From: Massilia sp. H6
GTDB lineage: Bacteria; Pseudomonadota; Gammaproteobacteria; Burkholderiales; Burkholderiaceae_D
Assembly: GCF_024802625.1 (NCBI RefSeq)
Contig: NZ_CP103371.1
Coordinates: forward strand, 3,720,001 to 3,784,000
DNA: 64,000 bases
Direction: 5' to 3'
Made by a program: the position numbers and the translations under genes. Each line of letters opens with the position of its first letter. Within the stretch, counting starts at the first letter, position 1. This document shows positions 55,340-64,000 of the stretch, in pieces. The notes under the pieces are model-generated. The model did not search any database. It was given only the letters and a program-made list of their open reading frames with translations, and was not told the DNA's origin.

Positions 55340-56281
55340 ATGAGCGCTTTCTTCACCACCCCAAGCATGGCCACGGGCGCGCTGGCGCTGCTGGCGCTGC
55401 TGGCCACTGCCAGTGTGCACGCCGCGCCGGCCAAGCCCGCAGCGCAGCCGTTGCCGCCCAGGCCTTCGTTGGCCGACGTGATCAAGGCCTCCGGCCCGTC
55501 CGACTGGCGCGCACTCGACCCGGAAAACACGCTGTACATGGAACTGCCCACCGGCCGCGTGATCCTGGAACTGGCGCCCGCGTTCGCGCCGGCGACCGCT
55601 GCCAACATCCGCGCGCTGGTGCGCGAACGCTATTTCGATGGCCTGTTCATCATCCGCTCGCAAGAAGGCTTTGTGGTGCAGTGGGGCGACCCGGACGAAG
55701 ACAACCCCAAGCCCTTCAAGGCCGCCAAGACGGTGAAAGCCGAGTTCACCGCTTCTATCAAGGACGCCGGCAACTTTACTCGCCTGAAAGACGGCGACGT
55801 CTACGCCCCCCAGGTGGGCCACGCCAACGGGTTCCCGGCTGCGCGCGATCCGGCGAGCGGCCGCACCTGGCTGACCCATTGCCCGGCCATGGTGGGCGTG
55901 GCGCGCGACGAGGGTGCCGATACCGGCAACGGCTCGCAACTGTACGTCGTCATCGGCCACGCGCCGCGCCAGCTCGACCGCAACATTACCGTGGTCGGGC
56001 GCGTGATCTCGGGCATGGCGCTGCTCTCGAGCCAGCCGCGCGGCACCGCCGCCTCGGGCTTCTACGACAAGCCCGAACAGCGCATGCCGATCAAGGCGGT
56101 GCGCATCGCGGCCGACCTTCCTGAAGCCGAACGCAGCCGTTTCGAGGTGATGCGCACCGACAGCGCCGCCTACCAGGCGGCGGTCGACGCCCAGCGCAAC
56201 CGCGGCGGCCCGTGGACCAAGGTCGCGGCCGGCAAGATCGACCTGTGCAGTGCACCGATCCCGGTCCGCGAGCAGAAATAA
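55340..56281 (+). CDS. Periplasmic cyclophilin-type peptidyl-prolyl isomerase
   Basis: 313 residues with signal peptide ([20 protein letters not shown]). Cyclophilin segments: [43 protein letters not shown] and FVVQWGDPD (catalytic Arg and Gln region), [32 protein letters not shown] cyclophilin core of ~170 residues is embedded in extra sequence, including a 90-residue C-terminal extension. It would catalyse proline isomerisation on exported proteins. It stands immediately upstream of mutL (27 nt), but mutL has its own -10. Confidence 0.88.
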   Translation: MSAFFTTPSMATGALALLALLATASVHAAPAKPAAQPLPPRPSLADVIKASGPSDWRALDPENTLYMELPTGRVILELAPAFAPATAANIRALVRERYFDGLFIIRSQEGFVVQWGDPDEDNPKPFKAAKTVKAEFTASIKDAGNFTRLKDGDVYAPQVGHANGFPAARDPASGRTWLTHCPAMVGVARDEGADTGNGSQLYVVIGHAPRQLDRNITVVGRVISGMALLSSQPRGTAASGFYDKPEQRMPIKAVRIAADLPEAERSRFEVMRTDSAAYQAAVDAQRNRGGPWTKVAAGKIDLCSAPIPVREQK

Positions 56282-56308
56282 GCACCGGGGGCGGGATATA
56301 ATCCGGGC

Positions 56309-58231
56309 ATGAACGCGCCCGTCCCCACCACCCGCCCGATCCAGCAGCTGCCTGACCAGCTAATCTCACAGATAGCCGCCGGCGAGGTCGTCGAGCGGCC
56401 CTCAGCGGTGGTCAAGGAGCTGCTCGAGAATGCGCTCGACGCCGGCGCCACGCAGATCACCGTGCGCCTCGAAGAAGGCGGCGTCAAGCGTATCGCCATT
56501 ACCGACAACGGCCGCGGCATCGCGCCCGAACAACTGCCGCTGGCGCTGGCCCGCCACGCCACCTCGAAGATCGCGTCGCTCACCGACCTGGAGAACGTCG
56601 GCACGCTGGGCTTTCGGGGCGAGGCGCTGGCCTCGATTGCCTCGGTCGCCGCGGTGCGCGTGACTTCGCGCACGCCCGACGCCGCGCATGCCTACGAGAT
56701 CGTCGGCTCGCACGAGGGCGTCGTCGCCCCCTCGTCCGGCGCCTTTGGCACCACCATCGATGTGCAGGACCTGTATTTCAACACCCCGGCGCGGCGCAAG
56801 TTCCTGAAATCAGAACAGACTGAATACGGCCATTGCGCCGAAGTCGTGCGCCGCATCGCGCTGTCGCGCCCGGACGTCTCGTTCAGCCTGACGCACAACG
56901 GCCGCACCATCGACCACTGGAACGTGGGCGAAGCGGCCAAGCGCAGCGCCCAGATCCTCGGCAACGACTTCGCCGAAGCACGCCTGGCGCTCGAAGAAGG
57001 CGCCGGCCCGCTGCTGCTGCGCGGCTATGTCGGCCTGCCGACCGCATCGAAGGCGCGCGCCGATGGCCAGTTCTTCTACGTCAATGGGCGCTTCGTGCGC
57101 GACAAGCTGCTGGTGCACGCGGTGCGCGCGGCTTACCAGGACGTGCTGCACGGCGACCGCTTCCCGTCTTATGTGCTGTCGCTCGAACTCGATCCGGCGC
57201 TGGTGGACGTCAACGTGCACCCGTCCAAGATCGAAGTGCGCTTCCGCGACAGCCGCGCGGTGCACCAGTTCGTGTTCCATGCGGTGCAGCGCACGCTGGC
57301 GCAAACCTCGGCCACCGCGCACGGCAGCGCCCCGGCGCCGGTGTCGGCGGCCGAATTCGGGGCAATGCGGCCGTCCGGCACGCCGCTGTGGGATGCACGT
57401 CCGGCGCCGCGCCCGCACGAGCAGACGTCGTTCGGCGCGCAGCTCGCGCCCACCTTCTCGCCGTCGCCGTTCGCGCCGGGCAGCCGCTGGGACGAGCGCC
57501 GCCCGCAGGCTGCACATGGCGGCGTGGCGCAGGGCACCGAAGCCTACGGCGCGCTGTTCGCGGCCGGGGAAACGGCCAGGTCGGCCCCGGCGGCGATGCC
57601 GCTGTCGGGTTCCGAGCGCCCTCTGACGAACGACGACTTCCCGCTCGGCTTTGCACTGGCCCAGCTGCACGGCATCTACATCCTGGCGCAGAACACCCGC
57701 GGCCTGGTGCTGGTGGACATGCACGCGGCGCACGAACGCATCCTGTACGAGCAGATCAAGAATGCGCTCGACGCCCGCCTCGAAGGCGAAGACCTGCAGG
57801 TGCAGCAGATGCTGATCCCGGTGACCTTCTTCGCCGACGCGGTCGAGGTAGCGACCGCGCAAGAGCACGCCGAGACACTGAAAACGCTGGGCTTCGACAT
57901 CGCCGCGCTGTCGCCCACCACGCTGGCGGTGCGCACCGTGCCGACGCTGCTGCGCAATGCCGACGCCCAGACACTGGCGCGCGACGTGCTGCGCGACGTG
58001 CGCGAATATGGCGGCTCGCGTGTGCTGATCGAGCGCCGCAACGAGCTGCTCGGCACGCTCGCCTGCCACACCGCCGTGCGCGCCAACCGCGTATTGGGCA
58101 TCCAGGAAATGAACGCCCTGCTGCGCCAGATGGAAACCACCGAACGCTCCGACCAGTGCAACCACGGCCGCCCGACCTGGGTACAGCTCGAAATCGCCGC
58201 GCTCGACAAGCTGTTCCTGCGCGGTCAATGA
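56309..58231 (+). CDS. mutL: DNA mismatch repair protein MutL (endonuclease type)
   Basis: 640 residues. GHKL ATPase N-domain: [60 protein letters not shown] Pro/Ala-rich linker (~345-445) leads to the dimerisation/endonuclease domain with [13 protein letters not shown] at 470-482 (consensus DQHA-x2-E-x4-E, here Met for Gln) and the C-terminal CNHGRP metal motif. Presence of both motifs indicates the self-nicking MutL class, as expected where MutH is absent. TATAAT at 56297-56302 abuts the ATG, suggesting a leaderless or near-leaderless transcript. Its stop overlaps the miaA start. Confidence 0.95.
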   Translation: MNAPVPTTRPIQQLPDQLISQIAAGEVVERPSAVVKELLENALDAGATQITVRLEEGGVKRIAITDNGRGIAPEQLPLALARHATSKIASLTDLENVGTLGFRGEALASIASVAAVRVTSRTPDAAHAYEIVGSHEGVVAPSSGAFGTTIDVQDLYFNTPARRKFLKSEQTEYGHCAEVVRRIALSRPDVSFSLTHNGRTIDHWNVGEAAKRSAQILGNDFAEARLALEEGAGPLLLRGYVGLPTASKARADGQFFYVNGRFVRDKLLVHAVRAAYQDVLHGDRFPSYVLSLELDPALVDVNVHPSKIEVRFRDSRAVHQFVFHAVQRTLAQTSATAHGSAPAPVSAAEFGAMRPSGTPLWDARPAPRPHEQTSFGAQLAPTFSPSPFAPGSRWDERRPQAAHGGVAQGTEAYGALFAAGETARSAPAAMPLSGSERPLTNDDFPLGFALAQLHGIYILAQNTRGLVLVDMHAAHERILYEQIKNALDARLEGEDLQVQQMLIPVTFFADAVEVATAQEHAETLKTLGFDIAALSPTTLAVRTVPTLLRNADAQTLARDVLRDVREYGGSRVLIERRNELLGTLACHTAVRANRVLGIQEMNALLRQMETTERSDQCNHGRPTWVQLEIAALDKLFLRGQ

Positions 58232-59187
58232 TGAACTCGACCGGCAACAAGCCGATGGCAGTGGCCATCATGGGCCCGACCGCCTCGGGCAAGACCGCGG
58301 CCGCGCTGGCGATCGCCCGCACCCGCCCCGTGGAAATCATCTCGGTCGATTCGGCCCTGGTCTACCGCGGCATGGACATCGGCACCGCCAAGCCGACCGC
58401 GCAAGAACTGGCCAGCGCGCCGCACCACCTGATCGACATCATCGATCCGCTCGACGCCTATTCGGTGATGCAGTTCAGGATCGACACCCTGCGCCTGGTC
58501 GGCGAGATCAGCGCACGCGGCGCGCTGCCGCTGCTGGTGGGCGGCACCATGATGTATTTCAAGGGCCTGACCGACAGCCTGGACGACCTGCCAACCGCCG
58601 ATGCGGCGGTGCGCGCCGCCATCGAGCGCGACGCGGCGGCCATCGGCTGGCCCGGCATGCACGCCCGGCTGGGCGCGCTCGACCCCGTCACCGCCGCGCG
58701 CCTGGCGCCAAACGACGCCCAGCGCATCAACCGCGCGCTCGAGATCATCGAACTGACCGGCAGGCCAATGTCGGAACTGCTGGGCAAGCGCGCGAAGCCC
58801 GAGCTGCCGTTCGAGCTGGTCTCGTTTGCGCTGGAGCCGTCCGACCGCGCCGTGCTGCACAAGCGGATTGCGCTGCGCTTCGACCAGATGCTGGGCACGC
58901 GCGACGACGAGGGCCTGGTAGCCGAAGTGACGCGCCTGCGCGCCCGCGGCGACCTGGCGCCGCAGCTGCCGTCGATGCGCTGCGTCGGCTACCGCCAGGC
59001 CTGGGACTACCTCGACGGCACGATAGACCGCGCCGGGCTGCGCGAGCTGGGCATCATCGCCACGCGCCAGCTGGCCAAGCGCCAGCTCACCTGGCTGCGC
59101 GCAATGCCGGACCGGATCGTGTTAGACTGCCTCGGTAGTGATCCGACGCAGGCCATGCAGAAGCAGTTGGACAGCTTGGGGAAATGA
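58228..59187 (+). CDS. miaA: tRNA dimethylallyltransferase MiaA
   Basis: 319 residues (ATG at 58228, overlapping the mutL stop as ATGATGA; the next ATG at 58231 is equally possible). Signatures: [17 protein letters not shown] (P-loop), [61 protein letters not shown] and [15 protein letters not shown]. It adds the isopentenyl group to A37 of tRNAs reading U-starting codons. The mutL-miaA order is a conserved proteobacterial operon. Confidence 0.96.
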   Translation: MMNSTGNKPMAVAIMGPTASGKTAAALAIARTRPVEIISVDSALVYRGMDIGTAKPTAQELASAPHHLIDIIDPLDAYSVMQFRIDTLRLVGEISARGALPLLVGGTMMYFKGLTDSLDDLPTADAAVRAAIERDAAAIGWPGMHARLGALDPVTAARLAPNDAQRINRALEIIELTGRPMSELLGKRAKPELPFELVSFALEPSDRAVLHKRIALRFDQMLGTRDDEGLVAEVTRLRARGDLAPQLPSMRCVGYRQAWDYLDGTIDRAGLRELGIIATRQLAKRQLTWLRAMPDRIVLDCLGSDPTQAMQKQLDSLGK

Positions 59188-59267
59188 CATCGTGAGCTGG
59201 TTTTTGTTGCGATGCGGCGTCGAGCCTTGACAGGCCGCGCGCCAGATCGGATAATGCCTGCCGTTGC

Positions 59268-59344
59268 GGTGATATAGCTCAGTTGGTTAGAGCACAGCAC
59301 TCATAATGCTGGGGTCGGTGGTTCAAGTCCACCTATCACCACCA
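59268..59344 (+). tRNA. tRNA-Met (CAT), elongator, copy 1
   Basis: 77 nt with encoded CCA. Acceptor stem GGTGATA/TATCACC, D-arm GCTC-AGTTGGTTA-GAGC, anticodon arm CAGCA-CTCATAA-TGCTG giving CAT, T-arm GGTGG-TTCAAGT-CCACC. The anticodon arm and variable-loop sequence match the elongator Met type (as in E. coli metT), not initiator (no GGG/CCC anticodon-stem pairs). It lies 80 nt after miaA. Confidence 0.95.
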
Positions 59345-59415
59345 AGAATTTCCTGCAGATGGCTTGGCTCCCAAGAGTCAGGCCATTTTGCTTTACCGTT
59401 TCAAGTACGAGTTTC

Positions 59416-59492
59416 GGTGATATAGCTCAGTTGGTTAGAGCACAGCACTCATAATGCTGGGGTCGGTGGTTCAAGTCCACCTATCACCACCA
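59416..59492 (+). tRNA. tRNA-Met (CAT), elongator, copy 2
   Basis: 77 nt, base-for-base identical to the copy at 59268-59344 and starting 148 nt after it; the intervening 71 nt differs from the flanks. CCA is encoded. It is followed 4 nt later by a strong bidirectional terminator, so the two tRNAs probably form one transcription unit. Confidence 0.95.
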
Positions 59493-59493
59493 G

Positions 59494-59530
59494 AAAAAAT
59501 GGCCCGGTTCACCAGAACCGGGCCATTTTC
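59494..59530 (+). terminator. Bidirectional intrinsic terminator after tandem tRNA-Met
   Basis: A perfect 12-bp stem (ATGGCCCGGTTC / GAACCGGGCCAT, loop ACCA) is preceded by an A-run and followed by TTTT, serving both the tRNA unit and the convergent DUF2007 gene. Confidence 0.85.
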
Positions 59531-59615
59531 GTTTCTGGTTGAAAGCTTCTTGCCGCCACCCGGGACTTTGCTCTCGGTAGCCCGGGCGCGCCTGGCTTGT
59601 CGTTTCGGCACACGC

Positions 59616-59930
59616 TTAATCGGGAACAAAGGACTCGTCCAGCGCATAGTCGCCCCGCGCCAGCCCTGCCAGCACGGCCGCGGCCTGCTGCAGATACTCT
59701 TGCGGCACCAGGATGCGCACTCCGCCCAGCGCCGGCGCCAGCAGCAGGTCGGTCTGCATCAGGTGCGCGTCGGCCAGGACGGCCGGGATGCCTGAGGCCA
59801 CCAGGCAGCCCTGCGCCAGCGTCGCTTCCATCGGAATCAGGTACTTGGCGACGACGAACAGGTCGCGTCCCGGGATCTGCACGGTTTCCGGATTGGCTGC
59901 CAGCCAGGCGTTCAGTGCGATGTGATCCAT
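59616..59930 (-). CDS. DUF2007-type putative signal-transducing protein
   Basis: 104 residues; AGGAGAA precedes the ATG. The short protein contains LFVVAKYLIPMEATLAQGCLVASGIPAVLADAHL, the pattern of the DUF2007 domain ('ytp..a..l...Le..Gi.a.l.d'), and ends GVRILVPQEYLQQAAAVL. The domain is described as a prokaryotic signal-transducing fold, but its ligand is unknown. It lies 33 nt downstream of the DUF445 gene on the minus strand and may be co-transcribed with it. Its own terminator is the hairpin at 59494-59530. Confidence 0.75.
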   Translation of the reverse strand: MDHIALNAWLAANPETVQIPGRDLFVVAKYLIPMEATLAQGCLVASGIPAVLADAHLMQTDLLLAPALGGVRILVPQEYLQQAAAVLAGLARGDYALDESFVPD

Positions 59931-59963
59931 GCTGCTTCTCCTGTGGGGTGCGCTAGCTCGAGC

Positions 59964-61232
59964 CTACTGCATCAGCGCAGGCAGTTGCGACAGCAGGTAG
60001 AGCGTGACGCCGATCAGGCCGCCAACGATGGTGCCGTTGATGCGGATGTATTGCAGGTCCTTGCCGATATTGAGTTCGATCTGCTCCGACATTTCGCGAT
60101 CGTCCCACTGCTTGACGGTGTCGGCAATATGGCGGGTCAGGTAGCCCGCCAGCTCGGGCGCCATGCCGCGCGCGGCGGCTTCCAGGCTCTCTTGCAGCGA
60201 CTTGCGCAGCTGCGGGTCGTCGGCCAGCACCCGGCCGAGCCAGGCGCCGGTGGCGATCACGCGCTGGCGCAGGCTCGAGTGCTCGCTGTGCAGGTCTTTC
60301 TTGAGCCAGTCCTTGAGCTCGTCCCAGAGCGAGGCCAGATAGCCGTTGAGGGTCTCGTCGCCCAGCAGGTAGGCCTTGATCTCGTCGGCCTTGCCGGCGA
60401 ACGAAGGATCGAGCTTGAGCCGCTCGATGAACTCCTGGGTGAAGACGTCGAAGCGCGCGCGCAGCGGGTGCTGCGGATCGGCCGCCACCTTGTTGAGAAT
60501 GCCGGCGGCCAGGCGCACCGCGAGGTCGGCGCCCTTGCGCCCGATCAGTTCCGAGGGCAGCATGCGCTCGATGAACGCATAGTCTTCCTTGAGCCACTCG
60601 ACGATGCCCTGCGAGATCGTGGCCTGGGTCTCGGCATTGTCGAGCAGGTGCGCGAGCTGGCTGATGCCTTCGTTGAGCAACTCCTGGTGGCGTCCGTCGC
60701 GGGTCAGGCTTTCCAGGATGGTGCCGGCCGATTTGGACAGGTCGACGCTTCCCACCATCGCGTGCACCGCGCGCCGGATGAAGCCCTGCACCGCGGCGTC
60801 TTCGATGAAGTCGAGCATGAACGCGCCCACCCGCACCATTTGCTGCCCCAGCAGCTCGGTATTGGCCGGCTTGACCAGCCATTCGGCGACCTTCTGCACC
60901 GGGTCGTGGCGCCGGATCAGGGCGATGATCGATTCGGTGTCGAGGAATTTCTCGTGCACGAACAGGGCCAGGTTGTCGGCGATGCGTTCCTTGTTCTTGG
61001 GGATGATCTCGGTATGGCGCGAGACGATCGGAATCGGCACGCGCCTGAACAGCGCGACCACGGCGAACCAGTCGGCCAGGGCGCCGACCATGGCCGCTTC
61101 GGAAAAGGCGCGCAGCAGGCCGGTCCACCAGTTCTGCGGCAGGAACAGCGTCAGCACGAACAGCGCCGCCGCACCCACGAAGAATGCGAGGGCGAGCTGT
61201 TTGGCGCTGCGCAGTTCGGCGGCTTTGGTCAT
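59964..61232 (-). CDS. DUF445-family membrane protein
   Basis: 422 residues from ATG at 61232 with AGGAG upstream. Two hydrophobic spans at the front (LALAFFVGAAALFVLTLFL; ALADWFAVVALF) and one at the C-terminus (GGLIGVTLYLLSQLPAL), separated by a long soluble helical domain. It has AMVGALADWFAVVALFRRVPIP and PKNKERIADNLALFVHEKFL, the DUF445/YjiN signature. The function is unknown. It stands between the DUF2007 and AMACR genes. Confidence 0.85.
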   Translation of the reverse strand: MTKAAELRSAKQLALAFFVGAAALFVLTLFLPQNWWTGLLRAFSEAAMVGALADWFAVVALFRRVPIPIVSRHTEIIPKNKERIADNLALFVHEKFLDTESIIALIRRHDPVQKVAEWLVKPANTELLGQQMVRVGAFMLDFIEDAAVQGFIRRAVHAMVGSVDLSKSAGTILESLTRDGRHQELLNEGISQLAHLLDNAETQATISQGIVEWLKEDYAFIERMLPSELIGRKGADLAVRLAAGILNKVAADPQHPLRARFDVFTQEFIERLKLDPSFAGKADEIKAYLLGDETLNGYLASLWDELKDWLKKDLHSEHSSLRQRVIATGAWLGRVLADDPQLRKSLQESLEAAARGMAPELAGYLTRHIADTVKQWDDREMSEQIELNIGKDLQYIRINGTIVGGLIGVTLYLLSQLPALMQ

Positions 61233-61278
61233 GGACTCCTGGGTTGCATAGGGTGGACAGGTGCTCGTCCTGCCAATG

Positions 61279-62445
61279 CTATATGACTTCGGCGGCCTTG
61301 AGCGCTTCGATTGACTCTGCGGTAAAGCCCCAGCCGGCCAGGATGGCGTCGGTATCCTGGCCCGGACTCGATGGCGCGGCCGGGGTGGCCGGCGCGGTGC
61401 GCGAAAAGCGCGGCGCCGGCGCCGGCTGGGTAACGCCGTCGATCTCGACAAAGGTGCGGCGCGCGGCATTGTGCGGGTGGTGCGGCGCTTCGCCCATGTC
61501 CAGCACCGGCGCGAAGCACACGTCGGTGCCTTCCAGCAGCTGGCACCAGGCCTGGCGCGAGCGCGTAGCGAACAGCGCGGCGAACTTCGCCTTCAGGTCG
61601 GGCCAGTGCGCCTTGTTCCAGCGCTTGACGAACACCGGATCGTCCGCCTCGAGCAGCAGCAGGAGCTGGGCATAGAACTGCGGCTCGATCGCGCCGATCG
61701 AGATGAACTTGCCATCCTGGCAGGCGTAGGTGTCATAAAACGGCGCGCCGCCATCGAGCAGGTTGGCCTGGCGCGTGTCGCTCCAGCTGCCGGCGCCGCG
61801 CAGGCCGTACATCATGGCGCCGAGCAGGGCCGACCCGTCGGTCATGGCGGCGTCGACCACCTGCCCCTTGCCGGAGCTGCGCGCTTCCAGCACCGCGCAG
61901 ACCACGCCAAAGGCCAGCATCATGGCGCCGCCACCGAAGTCGCCGACCAGATTGAGCGGCGGCGCCGGCGGGCCATCGGCACGGCCCATGGCATGCAGCA
62001 TGCCCGAGAGCGCGACATAATTCAGGTCGTGCCCGGCGGCCTGCGCCAGCGGCCCGTCCTGGCCCCAGCCCGTGACGCGGCCGTACACCAGCTTCGGGTT
62101 GCGCTCCAGGCAGGCCTCGGGGCCCAGCCCCAGGCGCTCCATGACGCCGGGCCGGAAGCCTTCGAGCAGCACGTCGGCCCGCGCCAGCAGCTGCAGCAAG
62201 GTGACCCGACCGGCCGCTTTTTTCAAGTCGAGCGCCAGCGAGCGGCGCCCGCGCGCCATGACGTCGTGGCGCGTGCCGAGCACCGGATAGGGGTTGTCCT
62301 CCCCTGCCCGGGGCTTGCGGTCGATGCGGATCACCTCGGCCCCCATATCGGCCAGCATCATCGCGGCGAACGGGCACGGGCCGATACCCACGATCTCGAC
62401 GACCCGCAAGCCCGCCAAAGGTCCAGCGGCCAATGGTCCTGTCAT
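61279..62445 (-). CDS. CaiB/BaiF-family CoA enzyme, probable alpha-methylacyl-CoA racemase
   Basis: 388 residues. The N-terminus [33 protein letters not shown] and [15 protein letters not shown] place it in the CaiB/BaiF superfamily. Residues equivalent to the AMACR/MCR catalytic set are visible: His in [12 protein letters not shown], Asp in [10 protein letters not shown], Glu in [17 protein letters not shown] interconverts (R)- and (S)-2-methylacyl-CoAs so that beta-oxidation can proceed. Immediately upstream on the same strand are a long-chain-type acyl-CoA dehydrogenase (16 nt away) and an SCP-x-like thiolase. Confidence 0.85.
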   Translation of the reverse strand: MTGPLAAGPLAGLRVVEIVGIGPCPFAAMMLADMGAEVIRIDRKPRAGEDNPYPVLGTRHDVMARGRRSLALDLKKAAGRVTLLQLLARADVLLEGFRPGVMERLGLGPEACLERNPKLVYGRVTGWGQDGPLAQAAGHDLNYVALSGMLHAMGRADGPPAPPLNLVGDFGGGAMMLAFGVVCAVLEARSSGKGQVVDAAMTDGSALLGAMMYGLRGAGSWSDTRQANLLDGGAPFYDTYACQDGKFISIGAIEPQFYAQLLLLLEADDPVFVKRWNKAHWPDLKAKFAALFATRSRQAWCQLLEGTDVCFAPVLDMGEAPHHPHNAARRTFVEIDGVTQPAPAPRFSRTAPATPAAPSSPGQDTDAILAGWGFTAESIEALKAAEVI

Positions 62446-62461
62446 TGCAATCTCCTGGCCA

Positions 62462-63616
62462 TCACAGCGAACGCGCGATGATCTCTTTCATGATCTCGTT
62501 GGCGCCGCCGTAGATTCGCTGCACCCGCGCGTCGACGTACATCTGGGCGATCGGATATTCCAGCATGTAGCCATAGCCGCCGAACAGCTGCACGCACTGG
62601 TCCACGACCTTGCACTGCAGGTCCGAGAGCCAGTACTTGGCCATCGAGGCGCGCACCGTGTCCATGCGACCTAGCAGCATGTCTTCGACGCAGCGGTCGA
62701 TGAAGATGCGCGCCACCGTCGCCTCGGTCTTGATCTCGGCCAGCACGAAGCGGGTATTCTGCATCTCGATCAGCGCCTGGCCGAAGGCCCTGCGTTCGCG
62801 CGTGTGCTCGATGGTCAGCTGCAGCGCGCGTTCGATCGCGGCGACTGCGCACACGCCCAGGATGGTGCGCTCGTAGGGCAGCTCGGTCATCAGCTGGGCG
62901 AAACCCCTGCCTTCTGCCCCGCCCAGCACGTTCTCGCGTGGCACCAATGCGTCGTCGAAGAACAGCTCGCAGGTGTCCTGGCCCTTCTGCCCGACTTTTT
63001 CCAGAATGCGTCCGACCCGAAAGCCCGGGTTGTCCCGGGTTTCGAGCAGCAGCAGCGACACCCCTTTCGAGCCGGCCGCGGGGTCGGTCTTGGCCACCAC
63101 CAGGATCAGGTCGGCCAGAAAACCGTTCGAGATAAAGGTCTTGGAGCCGTTCACGCGGTAGCCGTCCGGGCCGAGCACGGCCGTGGTGCGGATGCCCTTG
63201 AGGTCGGAGCCGGCGCCGGGCTCGCTCATGGCGATGGCCGCGATCATCTCGCCACTGGCCAGGCGCGGCAGGTATTTCGCCTTCTGCTCTTCGGTGCCCT
63301 GGTTGAGCAGGTAATGCGCGACGATGGCATGGACGTGGATACCGAAGGCGGTGTCGCCCGCGTAGCCCAGCTCCTCGAATACCACCGCCATGTGGGCAAA
63401 GCCGCCGCCGGCGCCGCCGTACACCTCCGGGATGTCGGCCAGCAGCAGGCCCATTTCGCCGGCCTTGGTCCATAACGCACGGTCGACGTGCTGCTGCTCG
63501 CGCCAGGCTTGCTGGTGCGGCGTGATTTCACCTGCCACGAAACGGCGCACCGCGTCGCGCAGTGAAACCAGTTCTTCGTTCATCCATGGAGAGGTGGATT
63601 CGATCTGCAGTTCCAT
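62462..63616 (-). CDS. Acyl-CoA dehydrogenase, long-chain (ACADL-like)
   Basis: 384 residues from ATG at 63616 with AAGGAGAG upstream. FAD and substrate regions: [99 protein letters not shown]. At the usual MCAD catalytic position (YEGT) it has YGGA, and the Glu in PYERT fits the LCAD/isovaleryl-type arrangement, which supports ACADL-like activity on long or branched acyl-CoAs. It lies between the CaiB/BaiF gene and the thiolase. Confidence 0.87.
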   Translation of the reverse strand: MELQIESTSPWMNEELVSLRDAVRRFVAGEITPHQQAWREQQHVDRALWTKAGEMGLLLADIPEVYGGAGGGFAHMAVVFEELGYAGDTAFGIHVHAIVAHYLLNQGTEEQKAKYLPRLASGEMIAAIAMSEPGAGSDLKGIRTTAVLGPDGYRVNGSKTFISNGFLADLILVVAKTDPAAGSKGVSLLLLETRDNPGFRVGRILEKVGQKGQDTCELFFDDALVPRENVLGGAEGRGFAQLMTELPYERTILGVCAVAAIERALQLTIEHTRERRAFGQALIEMQNTRFVLAEIKTEATVARIFIDRCVEDMLLGRMDTVRASMAKYWLSDLQCKVVDQCVQLFGGYGYMLEYPIAQMYVDARVQRIYGGANEIMKEIIARSL

Positions 63617-63626
63617 GCCGCTCTCC

Positions 63627-64000
63627 TTAATCGTTGCGGTACATGGTGACGACGCAGGCGCCGCCCAGGCCCAGGTTGTGCTGCAGCGCGATGCGCGCGC
63701 CCGGCACCTGGCGTGCATCTGCAGAGCCGCGCAGCTGGTGGGTCAATTCGTAGCATTGCGCCAGGCCGGTTGCGCCCAGCGGATGGCCTTTCGACAGCAG
63801 TCCGCCGGACGGATTGGTGACCACCTGCCCGCCATAGGTGTTGTCGCCCTCCAGGATGAACTTGTCGGCGCCGCCTTCGGGGCACAGGCCCAGTGCTTCG
63901 TAGGTAATCAGTTCGTTATGGGCGAAGCAGTCGTGCAGCTCGACCAGGTCGAGGTCTTCCGGGCCGATGCCAGACTGCTCGTAGACTTTCTGGGCGGCGG
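63627..64000 (-). CDS. Thiolase (SCP-x/lipid-transfer type), C-terminal part; runs off window
   Basis: Only the last ~124 residues are inside the window; the protein continues past 64000. Visible sequence: [56 protein letters not shown], with the conserved Asn-Pro-Ser-Gly-Gly and Gly-His-Pro motifs of the second active-site His, then the catalytic-Cys-region [12 protein letters not shown]. The HDCF pattern is typical of sterol-carrier-protein-x thiolases rather than classical FadA. It lies 11 nt upstream of the acyl-CoA dehydrogenase on the same strand. Confidence 0.85.
   Translation of the reverse strand, partial: AAQKVYEQSGIGPEDLDLVELHDCFAHNELITYEALGLCPEGGADKFILEGDNTYGGQVVTNPSGGLLSKGHPLGATGLAQCYELTHQLRGSADARQVPGARIALQHNLGLGGACVVTMYRND

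Noticed and set aside
59268..59492. tRNA pair as an integration (att) site with a mobile element
   Set aside because: No integrase gene or foreign cargo lies beside it, and the copies are complete tRNAs rather than a tRNA plus a 3' fragment.

Overview
The window reads as chromosomal DNA of a high-GC betaproteobacterium, most likely Oxalobacteraceae (Massilia/Telluria/Duganella group). This is inferred from the strong GC bias at third codon positions, the rpsU-yqeY-dnaG-rpoD macromolecular-synthesis operon, and the similarity of many products to Burkholderiales families as I remember them. No database search was possible. I see no phage genes, transposases, insertion sequences, CRISPR arrays or replication origin.

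Layout. 1-4163 (+): the end of a cell-surface glycan locus (GtrA-like flippase, GNAT, PIG-L deacetylase, large membrane glycosyltransferase-like protein). 4178-8140 (-): rhlE with its terminator, then a small operon of a cupredoxin-like membrane protein, an orphan LON-domain protein and an orphan anti-sigma-like protein. 8348-11014 (+): a CHASE-PAS histidine kinase and a small conserved protein. 11311-19834 (+): a 2358-residue NRPS-PKS protein (C-A-PCP-KS-AT-ACP-TE) overlapping by 8 nt with a FAD/NAD(P)-binding oxidoreductase. This compact specialised-metabolism locus is the strongest candidate for something undescribed. 19875-26712 (-): persulfide dioxygenase, tRNA-Ile2(CAT) and the rpsU-yqeY-dnaG-rpoD block. 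26820-32794 (-): a HI0933-family flavoprotein and a chaperone-usher operon whose apparent subunits are two DUF4402 proteins. 33267-44679: mostly housekeeping (ybiB, aroG, tsaD, two EEP-family hydrolases, DsbA-like, plsY, ybaK, xerD, ogt) plus a PAS-GGDEF-EAL protein with a defective-looking EAL site. 44747-44924 (-): a possible structured RNA with a terminator and an NtrC-like palindrome. 45067-48855: a lone TRAP-type binding protein divergent from a DctS/DctR-like two-component system. 48988-59187: queG, tsaE, amiC, mutarotase, alpha-carbonic anhydrase, DedA, cyclophilin, mutL and miaA. 59268-59492: two identical elongator tRNA-Met genes. 59616-64000 (-): DUF2007, DUF445, and an AMACR / long-chain acyl-CoA dehydrogenase / SCP-x thiolase cluster that runs off the right edge.

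How the pieces work together. The NRPS-PKS should join an aromatic amino acid (Tyr/Phe-like code) to one malonyl unit without reducing the beta-keto group and release it through its thioesterase, and the coupled flavoprotein is the obvious tailoring enzyme. The DUF4402-chaperone-usher operon looks like a surface-fibre assembly system. The right-edge cluster resembles the enzyme set used to degrade 2-methyl-branched acyl-CoAs. tsaD and tsaE (tRNA t6A), miaA (i6A37) and queG (queuosine) are dispersed tRNA-modification genes.
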